Assembly (NCBI GenBank): GCA_902558705.1
Contig: CACEEW010000003.1
Span: 33,046 to 97,045 of the forward strand
DNA: 64,000 nucleotides
Reading direction: 5' to 3'
Origin: an uncultured Pelagibacteraceae bacterium
GTDB taxonomy: Bacteria > Pseudomonadota > Alphaproteobacteria > Pelagibacterales > Pelagibacteraceae
Notes under the pieces: model-generated
Told to the model about the DNA's origin: nothing
Seen by the model: only the letters and a program-made list of their open reading frames with translations
Databases searched by the model: none
In this document: piece by piece, positions 28,400 through 37,106 of the stretch
Numbering within the stretch: the stretch's first letter is position 1
Layout of the letters: each line of letters opens with the position of its first letter
Position numbers and translations under genes: made by a program

Positions 28400-29692
28400 A
28401 TGAATAAAGTTTTAAAAAATTCTTGGGCGCTATTTTTAGGAATGGGTTTCTTAATGATGGCTTATGGTTTTCAAAGCTCATTATTAGGTGTGAGAGCTGT
28501 ACAAGAAGAATTTAGTTTAACAGCAACTGGGTTTATGATGTCTGGCTATTTTGTTGGATATTTTATAGGTGCAGCAACTATTCCAAATATTGTTTCTCAA
28601 GTTGGTCATATAAGAGTCTTTGCAGCTTTTGCATCATTAGCCTCATTGGTAATTTTGGTACACTCTATTTTAATCAATCCATTTATCTGGTTTTTATTAA
28701 GAGTTCTAACAGGAATAAGTATGGTTTGTATTTATACGGTTGCTGAGAGTTGGCTGAATGATAGATCAACAAATAAAAATAGAGGAAGTGTACTATCAAT
28801 ATATATGGTCATTTTATATGGTTCGATGGGCACTGGAATGTTTCTTCTTAATTTTAGCAGTCCAGAAAATTTTCAGCCTTTTATTTTGATATCAGTAATT
28901 ACTTCAATTGCTCTAATTCCTATCTTGCTTACTAAAAAAAAACCACCAACTTTTAAAAAAATTAAAGCAATGAAGCTTATGGATCTTTATGAGGCATCTC
29001 CTTTTGGTATGGTGAGCTCTTTCTTCTATGGAACAATACAAGCAGCTTTATTCACTTTATTAGCGGTATATGCAACATCAATGAATTTTACGATACTTGA
29101 AATATCTATTGTAACATTTTTGTTAGCAATCTCTGGTGCAGTATCTCAATTTCCAGTCGGAAAAATATCTGACATGTATGATAGAAGAAAAGTAATAGTT
29201 ATTTCTACATTTGGTGCATCTATATTTGCTTTACTTGCAATATTAGTTTCTAGACAAATGTATTTACCAGATGGATTAGCAACAAGTAAAACTTGGTTTT
29301 ATATTTTTTTAATTCTTTTTTCTTTTTGTAGTTTACCTATGTTTTCACAAATTTTAGCACATACTAATGATTATATTCCAAAAGAAAAATTTGTAGCAGC
29401 GGGTGCAGGACTTCAATTTGTATTTGGATTAGGTGCAATGAGTGGTCCATTTTTGTGCTCAATATTCATGGATGTGGTTGGTCCAAATGGATTTTTTATT
29501 TTTCTTCTTTTCTTCCATGGAATTATAGGAATTTTTGGAATTTATAGAATGAGAGTAAGACAAACTGTAGAAAATCCAGACTCTCAATTTGTTGCTATGC
29601 CATCAACAATTACGCCTGCAGGAATAGAGTTAAATCCAACAACAGAACCAATTGACGAACCAGAAAAAAACCGTGAAGAAATTAAAAATTAA
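28400..29692 (+). CDS. MFS transporter (YcaD-like)
   Basis: Major-facilitator protein of 430 aa with about 12 hydrophobic segments. The N-half has FLMMAYGFQSSLLGVRAVQEEF and RVLTGISMVCIYTVAESWLND. The central cytoplasmic loop is followed by the second-half signature ISDMYDRRKVIV. The C-terminus is a hydrophilic Pro/Glu-rich tail. Similarity is to the YcaD group of MFS permeases; substrate unknown. It is preceded by a 60-nt spacer and likely has its own promoter. Confidence 0.85.
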   Translation: MNKVLKNSWALFLGMGFLMMAYGFQSSLLGVRAVQEEFSLTATGFMMSGYFVGYFIGAATIPNIVSQVGHIRVFAAFASLASLVILVHSILINPFIWFLLRVLTGISMVCIYTVAESWLNDRSTNKNRGSVLSIYMVILYGSMGTGMFLLNFSSPENFQPFILISVITSIALIPILLTKKKPPTFKKIKAMKLMDLYEASPFGMVSSFFYGTIQAALFTLLAVYATSMNFTILEISIVTFLLAISGAVSQFPVGKISDMYDRRKVIVISTFGASIFALLAILVSRQMYLPDGLATSKTWFYIFLILFSFCSLPMFSQILAHTNDYIPKEKFVAAGAGLQFVFGLGAMSGPFLCSIFMDVVGPNGFFIFLLFFHGIIGIFGIYRMRVRQTVENPDSQFVAMPSTITPAGIELNPTTEPIDEPEKNREEIKN

Positions 29693-29812
29693 TAATTTTT
29701 TTAAAAATAAAACACTTTCAGGTTGTACCCAATTTAATTAGTTCAAAAGTTAATTTCATAAAAAACTTATTGAAAAAAATTATTTTCTCTAGTGAAATAG
29801 TTAAAATATAAA

Positions 29813-30538
29813 ATGGTTAAAAAACGAAAAAAAAGAACAAAAGACACTCATAAGAAAAATGGGTTAGCTAAAATAGCAAATTTAACTTCAAAATCTTTTA
29901 GTAGTGTACTTTCAAGTTATAAAAAGAATAAAGAGCTTGAAAAAATAAGAACTATTAAGCTGCAAAAACTTGAAGAGAAAAGTCAAATCTTAAAAGAAAG
30001 AAAAGATCTTAAAATTTGGGAAGAAAGATTAATCAAAGAAAGTAATATGATTAAACTTAACGAAGATGAATTAAGATTGAAAGAAAAAGAATACAAATTT
30101 AAAAATGAAAAACAAAAATTAGAGTCTGATCGTTTAATTAAAAAAGATGATGATTTAATTCAGATTGCTAAAGAATTAAGAATAAAAGAAAAAGAACTTA
30201 AATCCAAAGAAGAGGAGCAGAATAGGAAAGATATTGATTTAAAAGTAAGAGAAGAAGAACAAAAAAATCTTGAGCTTAAAGATAAAAGAAGAAAAGAAAG
30301 AGCTCTTAAAATAATCAAAGAAGAAGAGGCAAAACAGAAAGAATTAGAGTATATCAAAATCAGGGAATGGGAGGAAAAATTTGATCGTGAACAGAAGGCT
30401 AAGGAACATAGAGAGAATTTAAGAGAACAAAGACTTAAACAAAAAGAACTTGAAAAATTGGGAGCTTTTGAGGAAAAAGAAAATGATATGTCATCAGCTT
30501 TAGAAAAGTTTAATGTAGACAAAACTAAAGAACACTAA
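29813..30538 (+). CDS. Hypothetical highly charged helical/coiled-coil protein
   Basis: I do not recognise a characterised family. The 241-aa product has a very basic N-terminus (KKRKKRTKDTHKK), a short uncharged segment near 20-38 (LAKIANLTSKSFSSVLSSY), then about 180 residues of almost unbroken Lys/Glu/Arg/Leu heptad-like sequence. That pattern predicts a long single helix or coiled coil. There is no signal peptide or membrane helix. It is flanked by spacers of 120 and 24 nt; the 75-aa gene downstream may be co-transcribed. It could be a structural or nucleic-acid-associated protein, but nothing in the sequence proves that. Confidence 0.6.
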   Translation: MVKKRKKRTKDTHKKNGLAKIANLTSKSFSSVLSSYKKNKELEKIRTIKLQKLEEKSQILKERKDLKIWEERLIKESNMIKLNEDELRLKEKEYKFKNEKQKLESDRLIKKDDDLIQIAKELRIKEKELKSKEEEQNRKDIDLKVREEEQKNLELKDKRRKERALKIIKEEEAKQKELEYIKIREWEEKFDREQKAKEHRENLREQRLKQKELEKLGAFEEKENDMSSALEKFNVDKTKEH

Positions 30539-30562
30539 AAAATTTCAAATTAAATTCGTTAA

Positions 30563-30790
30563 ATGAATAAAGAGAATGCTAAAAAATTGTGGATAATTAT
30601 TCAGGAAGCTGGCGATTATTTGGAGGGTCGTTTGCCAAACCACCCAAATCATCCTAATGGAAGAAATCCATATGCTCATGTAGCAATTTCTATCAAAAAT
30701 AAATTTGATTCCAGTTACAAAGATATCCCTGATGATAAGTACGAAGAAATCTTAAAATATATAGAGTTTTTAAAAAAAAACCCAAGTTAG
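30563..30790 (+). CDS. Small conserved-looking hypothetical protein, 75 aa
   Basis: Short soluble protein with an N-terminal helix (MNKENAKKLWIIIQEAGDYL), a central Pro/His/Asn-rich turn (LPNHPNHPNGRNPYAH) and a C-terminal amphipathic helix. The unusual HPNHPNGRNPYAH motif looks like a constrained functional element rather than random coding. I cannot name its function. It ends 3 nt before the convergent amidinotransferase stop. Confidence 0.6.
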   Translation: MNKENAKKLWIIIQEAGDYLEGRLPNHPNHPNGRNPYAHVAISIKNKFDSSYKDIPDDKYEEILKYIEFLKKNPS

Positions 30791-30793
30791 ACT

Positions 30794-31909
30794 TTATTGG
30801 TTAGGAAAATAGTCTTTTAATTCACCTTCTCTGTGAACGTCTGCAGTGCAGCAATGAAGTCCCCCACCAAAAGCATAGGCATCTCTTAAATCCACCGGAA
30901 TTACTTCCATGCCAAGTTTATCTAATTGTTCAGATTGATATTTTTCACTTTTTTCTACACAAACTGTTTTTGAGTCTAAAACTAAAACATTCATTGATAG
31001 CCAAACTGATGAATAACAAAGTGGTGGAGGTTCATTATGAGCTGGTTGAGCTGCATCAATTATTTTCCAATCGTTTTTTTCAAATAATTTTCTTTGTTCA
31101 TCAGGAAGTCTTCTTTGAGGATTGTTTATAATTAATCCCTCTTTTATTGGTGTAAAAGTTGCATCTATATGAATTGGATATGGATCACCCGGAAAGTTTA
31201 CTGCATGAACTCTATGATCTTTAAAATGACGTCTTAACCAATCAATCCCTTTTAAATTGGTAGTAAATCCATGTTGAACAATTAAGTCTTTACCAAATCT
31301 AAGTACATCTGCTGCATCGAACAATGGTTCTTCTTCAGTGGTTACAAAAAATTTATCTTCAGTCCATTTTAATCTTTTTTGAATCCCAATCTTATCAGAT
31401 AAATAATCTTTTCGATAATCTGCATCAGTCAATCTTGGTTTAGGCGCAGATTCATGTTTCATGTTAGGATCTGAGTTATAATATTCTTTTAAAAGAGGTC
31501 TATAACAGAGGTATTCAAACCATCTACATCTATAACTCATAGTTGCCTCTAATATTTCATTTCCAACAGTTAACAAAACATCCCTTGGTGGCATACAGCC
31601 AAACATAGTTTCAGCTCTCCAGTCAGGTGTTGATATTTTTTGATTAAAATTTATTGGTGAAGGTCTATCTACTCTTATACCTCGTTTAGTTAGCATGCTG
31701 GAAAAGTCATCAAGTAATTGATTAGCTTTATCTACAGTATCTTTAGTTCTAGGGCCAAATTGCCCTATCATATCAGAGTCTTCAGGAACTTTTGCATCTA
31801 ATGCAGGCTCAGGAGCAGGTATACAAACACCATCTGCCTTACCAACTATTACATGCTTTAACGGATCCCACTCATTCCAACTGTTTACAATTATTTTATC
31901 TATACTCAT
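30794..31909 (-). CDS. Amidinotransferase, glycine amidinotransferase (AGAT) family
   Basis: Member of the guanidino-group-modifying superfamily (371 aa). AGAT-type enzymes move the amidino group from arginine to an amine acceptor such as glycine through a Cys-amidino intermediate. Candidate catalytic residues are Asp198/Asp201 (FDAADVLRFG), His247 (IHIDATF) and Cys353 (GGGLHCCTADVHR). N-terminal VNSWNEWDPLKHVIVG is typical. The acceptor cannot be inferred; glycine, giving guanidinoacetate, is the default annotation. It lies 11 nt downstream of an EamA permease on the same strand, suggesting one operon. Confidence 0.85.
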   Translation of the reverse strand: MSIDKIIVNSWNEWDPLKHVIVGKADGVCIPAPEPALDAKVPEDSDMIGQFGPRTKDTVDKANQLLDDFSSMLTKRGIRVDRPSPINFNQKISTPDWRAETMFGCMPPRDVLLTVGNEILEATMSYRCRWFEYLCYRPLLKEYYNSDPNMKHESAPKPRLTDADYRKDYLSDKIGIQKRLKWTEDKFFVTTEEEPLFDAADVLRFGKDLIVQHGFTTNLKGIDWLRRHFKDHRVHAVNFPGDPYPIHIDATFTPIKEGLIINNPQRRLPDEQRKLFEKNDWKIIDAAQPAHNEPPPLCYSSVWLSMNVLVLDSKTVCVEKSEKYQSEQLDKLGMEVIPVDLRDAYAFGGGLHCCTADVHREGELKDYFPNQ

Positions 31910-31920
31910 TCGTTAAGAAA

Positions 31921-32826
31921 TTAATTGAGAGCAATATATCTCTTATTCCATCTCATTATTAGGCTATAGTAGATAAGAGAAACAAAAAGAAAAAAGCCAC
32001 CTACTATTGTATTTGTTGATGGTATTTCATTAATACCAAAAAATGGTAACCATACCCAAAAAATTCCACCAATTACTTCTGTTAAAGATAATAACGTTAG
32101 CTCTGCTGCTTGTATTGCTTTTGATCCAATAGAGTATAATATTAAACCTAAACATACTATTATTCCATGCAATGAAAACATTGCACTATTATAGCTAGTA
32201 GCAAAGAATGTTTGATTATTTGCTAAAATCATAATTGTAGCTATGACAAAGCAAAATAAACCAGCTACTGCAACTGTTGTAAACTTTGGAGTTTCTTTTC
32301 GCCATCTTAATGTCACTGAAAATATAGAAAAACCAATAGAGGATGTAAGTCCAAAAACGAAACCTATTAAAGAATTTTTTTCTGTATTTCCTAAAGCCAT
32401 AATTATTATTCCTACTGTAGCAATAATCATTGATATCCAAACATTAAGAGAGATTTTTTCTTTTAAAAACAAAAAAGCAAGTAAAGCTGTAAAAAATGGC
32501 ATTGCAGCTAAACATAAAAGTGTAATAGCTGCAGTAGTATTAGTTATAGAATAAATAAAAGATATCATAGCTATACCTAAACCCATTCCTCCAACAAGTC
32601 CTGACTTACCAACTTTTTTGTAATTTTTATAAAAGTTAATTCCCTCTTCAAAATATAAGTACAAATTTAATATGATAAAAATAGTTAATCCTCTTCCAAA
32701 TATATATTGCCATGGAACCATGTGAGGATCATTCATGTATCTGACGACCAATGGTCCAAAGGACCAAAGAATACCAGCAAATAAAACTATAGGTACAGCG
32801 ATTTTTTCATTTCTTAGTTCTACCAT
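31921..32826 (-). CDS. EamA/DMT-family permease upstream of amidinotransferase
   Basis: Ten-TM permease of 301 aa with two EamA repeats. The first ends around LLCLAAMPFFTALLAFLFLKE and the second around LTLLSLTEVIGGIFWVWLPF. It has the same fold as the permeases at 27482 and 53232 but is clearly divergent in sequence. It precedes the amidinotransferase gene by 11 nt, which suggests that it transports that enzyme's substrate or product (inference). Confidence 0.85.
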   Translation of the reverse strand: MVELRNEKIAVPIVLFAGILWSFGPLVVRYMNDPHMVPWQYIFGRGLTIFIILNLYLYFEEGINFYKNYKKVGKSGLVGGMGLGIAMISFIYSITNTTAAITLLCLAAMPFFTALLAFLFLKEKISLNVWISMIIATVGIIIMALGNTEKNSLIGFVFGLTSSIGFSIFSVTLRWRKETPKFTTVAVAGLFCFVIATIMILANNQTFFATSYNSAMFSLHGIIVCLGLILYSIGSKAIQAAELTLLSLTEVIGGIFWVWLPFFGINEIPSTNTIVGGFFLFVSLIYYSLIMRWNKRYIALN

Positions 32827-32903
32827 ATTTAAATATTTAATTCTTATTGGTTTGAACTACAACAAAAATTAGATCTTTATACAAAAATTTTATTCAAATT
32901 TAA

Positions 32904-32909
32904 TATAAT
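32904..32909 (+). promoter_or_regulatory. Putative -10 element upstream of the SufU/IscU-like gene
   Basis: An exact TATAAT lies 18 nt before the ATG at 32928 in the 101-nt divergent spacer. No convincing -35 hexamer is visible at 16-18 nt upstream, so this is a weak call. Confidence 0.3.
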
Positions 32910-32927
32910 CTAAGATAATAAATTCCT

Positions 32928-33323
32928 ATGGATTTAGAAATTCTTAGAATTGCCTCAGATAATAATAACAATAAATTTATCCAGAATCATACCCACCATT
33001 CAAAGTTGAAAAATCCATTATGTGGTGATGAAATGCAAATAAATCTAATTATAAATGAAGAGAGAATTATTGATTTTGGTTATCAAGGTAAATGCTGTGT
33101 TTATTGTCAGGCATCTGCAAGCTTACTAGCCAAGATTTCAATAAATAAAAAAAAATCAAAAATAAATGAATTATGCGATGATGCAAAATCTTTTTTTGAT
33201 GGAAATATTAAGATTATGAGCAAATGGAAAATTATGAATAAATTATTTAAAGAAAAAAATCAGTCACGTAAAGAATGCATTTTATTACCTTTTAAAGCAG
33301 TAAAAAAAATTATATCTCTATAA
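32928..33323 (+). CDS. SufU/IscU-like Fe-S scaffold or sulfur-acceptor protein
   Basis: A 131-aa protein with the NifU-N/IscU pattern: Cys32-Gly-Asp34 (NPLCGDEMQINL), Cys57 in GKCCVYCQASASLL, and Cys117 in SRKECILLPFKAVKKI. The Cys...LLP(F/W)xAxKK ending is typical of SufU rather than IscU. Two additional cysteines (Cys56 and Cys60) flank the central ligand, which is unusual. SufU-type proteins bind Zn and accept sulfur from SufS, or act as scaffolds. No suf or isc gene is adjacent, so the partner is unknown. Confidence 0.75.
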   Translation: MDLEILRIASDNNNNKFIQNHTHHSKLKNPLCGDEMQINLIINEERIIDFGYQGKCCVYCQASASLLAKISINKKKSKINELCDDAKSFFDGNIKIMSKWKIMNKLFKEKNQSRKECILLPFKAVKKIISL

Positions 33324-33390
33324 TTTTTTTTGAACTATTTAATTTTTTGATTATATCAAATTTTAAATAATAAAAAGAATTAACTCTTAT

Positions 33391-33471
33391 TTAAATTAAA
33401 AAATTATTTTCTATTAATAATCCTATTAAAATTCCTACCAATAATGCAAAAATTAATTTTTTTTTATTCAC
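33391..33471 (-). CDS. Possible 26-residue membrane peptide at the end of the liv operon
   Basis: A short frame begins with GTG 2 nt after the livM stop and encodes NKKKLIFALLVGILIGLLIE followed by NNFLI. The product would be one transmembrane helix with a basic N-terminus and a glycine pair spaced GILIG. Spacing and direction fit translation from the livM transcript. No strong Shine-Dalgarno is visible and the frame is AT-rich, so chance is a real possibility. The rest of the 33324-33473 spacer shows nothing recognisable. Confidence 0.35.
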   Translation of the reverse strand: MNKKKLIFALLVGILIGLLIENNFLI

Positions 33472-33473
33472 TT

Positions 33474-34538
33474 TTAGGATTTTTTTAATGATTTTAAATT
33501 TTTTATGTTCGCAGATAAGAATTTAGAACGCAATTTTTGTTTTAAATTTTCCCAAAGCTTTGCCATCCCAAGTGGTTCATAAATCATGAAAACAATCATT
33601 AATAGACCAAATATCACTTGCTCTATAGATGAAATAATTGTAGCGTCTATAGCTCCATGAAATACATTGTTACCAACAGCATTCAAAAAAACTGGGAAGA
33701 GTAAAATAAATGCTGCTCCTATAAAAGCACCATTTATAGTCCCTAGTCCCCCAAGTATACACATAAATAAAATTTTAAACGATAATTTAATATCAAAGGC
33801 AACTGGTTCTAAGGATTTAAGGTAACAAAACGCAAAAAGAGCACCTGCAACTCCGCAATAAAATGCACTAATAGCAAATGCCTGTACTTTTGTTCTTAGT
33901 AATGAAACTCCCATTGACTCTGCAGCTATATCCATATCCCTTACTGCCATCCAATTTCTACCAGTGCTACCCCTAGCCATGTTCATTGCTAGTAAAGTTA
34001 AAACCGTGGTGACCGCTAAACATACTAAATACATAGCTAATGGAGTTGTAAATGGTTTTCCTAAAATAACTATGTCTTGTGCAGTTATAATTCCTGATGA
34101 GTCGTAGTTTTTAAACCAACCAAATTTATCTATCATCCATATTATAAAAAACTGAGAAGCTAATGTTGCAACCATCAGATAAATTCCTCTTACTTTTAAA
34201 CTTGGCAGACCAAATAAAATCCCAAAAGCTGCAGCAATTAAGCCTGAAACTATTAATGAGCCTACAAAACCTAGATCTGGTACTCGTAAAATAAGGTTAA
34301 ACATTGCAAAAGCACCAGCAGCCATAAAGCCAGCAGCACCTAAAGCCAATTGCCCAGTATAACCCATAACAATTTGTTGTCCGATCGTAGCCAATGCTAA
34401 ACACAACCAAGGTATTAAGATTGATGTGTACCAATATTCTGTTTTGATAAACGTTGGTATAATTATTAAACTTAGAACCATACAAACACTTAAGTTAATT
34501 AGGTCTTTTTTTGTATAAGTCATAAAAATTGGTTTCAT
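33474..34538 (-). CDS. livM: Branched-chain/polar amino-acid ABC transporter permease LivM
   Basis: Inner-membrane permease of the HAAT family (354 aa, about 8-10 TM helices). The QQIVMGYTGQLALGAAGFMAAGAFA segment near residue 50, the GLPSLKVRGIYLMVATLASQF motif and the coupling loop GRNWMAVRDMDIAAESMGVS are characteristic of LivM. It follows livH after 3 nt. A basic Lys-rich C-terminus ends the protein. Confidence 0.92.
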   Translation of the reverse strand: MKPIFMTYTKKDLINLSVCMVLSLIIIPTFIKTEYWYTSILIPWLCLALATIGQQIVMGYTGQLALGAAGFMAAGAFAMFNLILRVPDLGFVGSLIVSGLIAAAFGILFGLPSLKVRGIYLMVATLASQFFIIWMIDKFGWFKNYDSSGIITAQDIVILGKPFTTPLAMYLVCLAVTTVLTLLAMNMARGSTGRNWMAVRDMDIAAESMGVSLLRTKVQAFAISAFYCGVAGALFAFCYLKSLEPVAFDIKLSFKILFMCILGGLGTINGAFIGAAFILLFPVFLNAVGNNVFHGAIDATIISSIEQVIFGLLMIVFMIYEPLGMAKLWENLKQKLRSKFLSANIKNLKSLKKS

Positions 34539-34541
34539 AAA

Positions 34542-35450
34542 TCAGACTCTCCTAATAATTTTTTCTCCAAATAAACCTTCTGGTCTATATAATAAAAAGA
34601 ATATTGCTAATACATACGGAGCCCATCCTTCAATAGCACCACCAAAAAACGGTCCAATATAAACCTCTAATATTTTTTCTACTGCACCAATTATTAAACC
34701 TCCAATAATTGCTCCAGGGATAGAAGAAAACCCTCCAATTATTAAAACTGGTAAAGCTTTTAAGGCTAGATCAACAAGAGCAAATTGAACACCGGCTCTT
34801 GCTCCCCACATACAGCCAGCGACTAAAGCTACAACTCCTGCAGCTGACCAAACTAGTAGCATTATATGTTTTAGAGGAATTCCTATAGAACTAGCAGCTC
34901 CTGCATCGTCAGCAACCGCTCTTAGTCCAAGACCAATTTTAGTATATTTAAATAAAAGAAATAATCCTATTATCATTATTGCTGCTACCAATCCTGCAGT
35001 AATATCAAGCGCACTAATGAACAGTTTTAAGTTATCAGCAATCCATGGCACAGGAAAATCTCCTATTCCTAAATCTAATCTTCTAACTTCAACTCCCCAA
35101 GCAGCTTGTGCAAGTCCCTCTAAAACATATCCTAGACCAATTGTGGCCATTAGCACTGTGTCTTCGCTAGCGTTCATCAGAGGTCTTAAAACTAATCTTT
35201 CAGTACATAAACCTACCACTACCATTAAAAGAGCAGCTAAAATAAATGCAAGTACAAAAGGTATATTAAAGTCTTGCATGAAACCACAAAAAGCAAGTAC
35301 TGAGAAAAAAACCATAGCCCCTTGTGAAAAGTTAAATGTTGCTGAAGCTTTAAAAATTAAAACAAATCCTAAAGCAACTAGAGAGTACATGGTACCGGCA
35401 AGCAAACCACCGACAAGAACTTCCATAAAAAATAATAATTCGTCAATCAT
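34542..35450 (-). CDS. livH: Branched-chain/polar amino-acid ABC transporter permease LivH
   Basis: LivH-type permease (302 aa), partner of LivM. Characteristic segments: GGLLAGTMYSLVALGFVLIFKAS, FNFSQGAMVFF, LRPLMNASEDTVLMATIGLGYVLEGLAQ and the coupling loop LRAVADDAGAASSIGI. It lies 8 nt after livG and 3 nt before livM. Confidence 0.93.
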   Translation of the reverse strand: MIDELLFFMEVLVGGLLAGTMYSLVALGFVLIFKASATFNFSQGAMVFFSVLAFCGFMQDFNIPFVLAFILAALLMVVVGLCTERLVLRPLMNASEDTVLMATIGLGYVLEGLAQAAWGVEVRRLDLGIGDFPVPWIADNLKLFISALDITAGLVAAIMIIGLFLLFKYTKIGLGLRAVADDAGAASSIGIPLKHIMLLVWSAAGVVALVAGCMWGARAGVQFALVDLALKALPVLIIGGFSSIPGAIIGGLIIGAVEKILEVYIGPFFGGAIEGWAPYVLAIFFLLYRPEGLFGEKIIRRV

Positions 35451-35458
35451 ATTTTATC

Positions 35459-36253
35459 TTAGTGTTCTACTCCTAAATAAGCGTCTATTACTTTTTGATT
35501 TGCCATTATTTCATCCGGTGTTCCATCACCAATAACTTTACCATAATCAAGTACAACAACTCTGTCTGATATATCCATAACTACTCCCATATCATGCTCA
35601 ATAAGGACCATAGTCGTACCTAGTTCATCATTTACTTTTAAAATAAATCTACACATATCTCTTTTTTCTTCGACATTCATACCAGCCATAGGCTCATCTA
35701 ATAAAATTATTGTAGAATCTGTTGCAAGAGCTCGACCTAATTCAACTTTTTTTTGTAACCCATAAGGAAGTTTTCCAACTGGTGTATCTTTAATATCTTC
35801 AATCTCTAAAAAACTAATTATCTCTTCAGATCTCTCCCTGTTTAGTTTTTCCTCTTTTTTTACTTTAGGAAGCTGTAAAGCAACCTCAAGGAAGTTTGTT
35901 TTTGTATGAAGTTTTCTGCCAACCAAAATGTTGTCTAAAACTGACATTCTTTTAAATAGAGCTAAGTTTTGAAAAGTTCTAGACAAACCCATTTGAGCCA
36001 TAATATTTGGAGTAATATTATCTATTTGTTGACCTCTAAACGAAACAGTTCCTTGTTGAGGTTTATAAATTCCATTAATGCAATTTAACATTGAGCTTTT
36101 TCCAGCGCCATTAGGTCCAATTATAGCTCTAACTTCGTGCTCAAGTACATTGAAAGAGGTATCTGTTATTGCTTTAACACCACCAAAAGAGAGAGAGATA
36201 TTATTTACCTCTAATATTGGTTTTCCTATTTTAAATTTTCTTTCGTATTCCAT
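35459..36253 (-). CDS. livG: HAAT-family ABC transporter ATP-binding protein LivG
   Basis: ABC ATPase (264 aa) with Walker A GPNGAGKSS, a Q-loop in LSRTFQNLALFK, the ABC signature as a relaxed LPYGLQKKVELGRAL, Walker B IILLDEPMAGM and the H-loop IEHDM. The C-terminal extension with PDEIMANQKVIDAYLG is the branched-chain amino-acid transporter extension typical of LivG. The gene lies 2 nt after livF. Confidence 0.93.
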   Translation of the reverse strand: MEYERKFKIGKPILEVNNISLSFGGVKAITDTSFNVLEHEVRAIIGPNGAGKSSMLNCINGIYKPQQGTVSFRGQQIDNITPNIMAQMGLSRTFQNLALFKRMSVLDNILVGRKLHTKTNFLEVALQLPKVKKEEKLNRERSEEIISFLEIEDIKDTPVGKLPYGLQKKVELGRALATDSTIILLDEPMAGMNVEEKRDMCRFILKVNDELGTTMVLIEHDMGVVMDISDRVVVLDYGKVIGDGTPDEIMANQKVIDAYLGVEH

Positions 36254-36255
36254 CT

Positions 36256-37071
36256 TTAATTACTTCTTTTCTTTAAACTTTCTTCTTTAAGAACATCTCT
36301 AAAGTTTTTTCTACCTTTCTTTGAAATTCCTAAATATAATTCTTTTACTTTATCATCATTTAATAAACTTTCTGCGGTACCATCTAACATAACTCTACCT
36401 GTTTCAATGATATAGCCGTAGTCTGAATTTTTTAGTGCAACGTTAGTATTTTGTTCAGCAAGTAAGATGCTAACACCCTCTTTGGTATTTAACTCTTTTA
36501 CAATATTAAAAATCTCAGCAACTAATTGAGGTGCAAGACCCATTGTCGGTTCATCCAATAATAGCATTTTAGGTTTAGCCATCATTGCTCTTGCCACTGC
36601 TATCATTTGTTGCTCTCCACCTGAGGTGAATGCTGCTTGACTTTTTCTTCTTTCTTTAAGTCTTATGAAATAAGTGTAAATTTTCTCTAATTCTTGATTA
36701 ATATCACCTTTAGATAATTTTCTTGAATATGCTCCTGAAATTATATTTTCTTCAACAGTAAGGTGACCAAAACATCTTCTGCCTTCTAACACTTGGACCA
36801 TTCCTAACCCAACCATTTGCGAAGGAGTTTGTTTGTCTATTGCGTTTCCATCATATTCAATTGAACCATTTGTAACTTTGCCTCTTTCTGAAGCTAACAT
36901 GGTTGAAACTGCTTTTAATGTAGTGCTTTTACCTGCACCGTTTGCACCTAATAATGCAACTACTTTTCCTTTAGGAACTTTCAAAGATACATCGTGTAAA
37001 GCTAGAATAACGTTATCATATCTGACTTCAATATTCTTTATGTCTAGAATGTTTGCTGAAGTGTTACTCAT
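36256..37071 (-). CDS. livF: HAAT-family ABC transporter ATP-binding protein LivF
   Basis: ABC ATPase (271 aa) with Walker A GANGAGKST, the LivF-typical MVQVLEGRRCFGHLTVEENI, a degenerate signature TSGGEQQMIAVARAM, Walker B MLLLDEPTMGLAP and a switch Gln in LAEQNTNVAL where many ABC proteins have His (usual for LivF). A basic C-terminal tail of about 20 residues is extra. It begins 107 nt after the binding-protein gene, beyond a strong hairpin. Confidence 0.93.
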   Translation of the reverse strand: MSNTSANILDIKNIEVRYDNVILALHDVSLKVPKGKVVALLGANGAGKSTTLKAVSTMLASERGKVTNGSIEYDGNAIDKQTPSQMVGLGMVQVLEGRRCFGHLTVEENIISGAYSRKLSKGDINQELEKIYTYFIRLKERRKSQAAFTSGGEQQMIAVARAMMAKPKMLLLDEPTMGLAPQLVAEIFNIVKELNTKEGVSILLAEQNTNVALKNSDYGYIIETGRVMLDGTAESLLNDDKVKELYLGISKKGRKNFRDVLKEESLKKRSN

Positions 37072-37106
37072 TAAGGTTTCTTTTTATATTAAATTAAATT
37101 TTATTT

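Noticed and set aside
30160..30522. 120-codon Ser/Phe-rich antisense frame
   Set aside because: Complement of the Lys/Glu-rich coiled-coil gene; the Ser/Phe bias is exactly what reverse-complemented Lys/Glu codons give.
35017..35535. 172-codon plus-strand frame opposite livH
   Set aside because: Antisense shadow; livH is a clear family member over the whole region.
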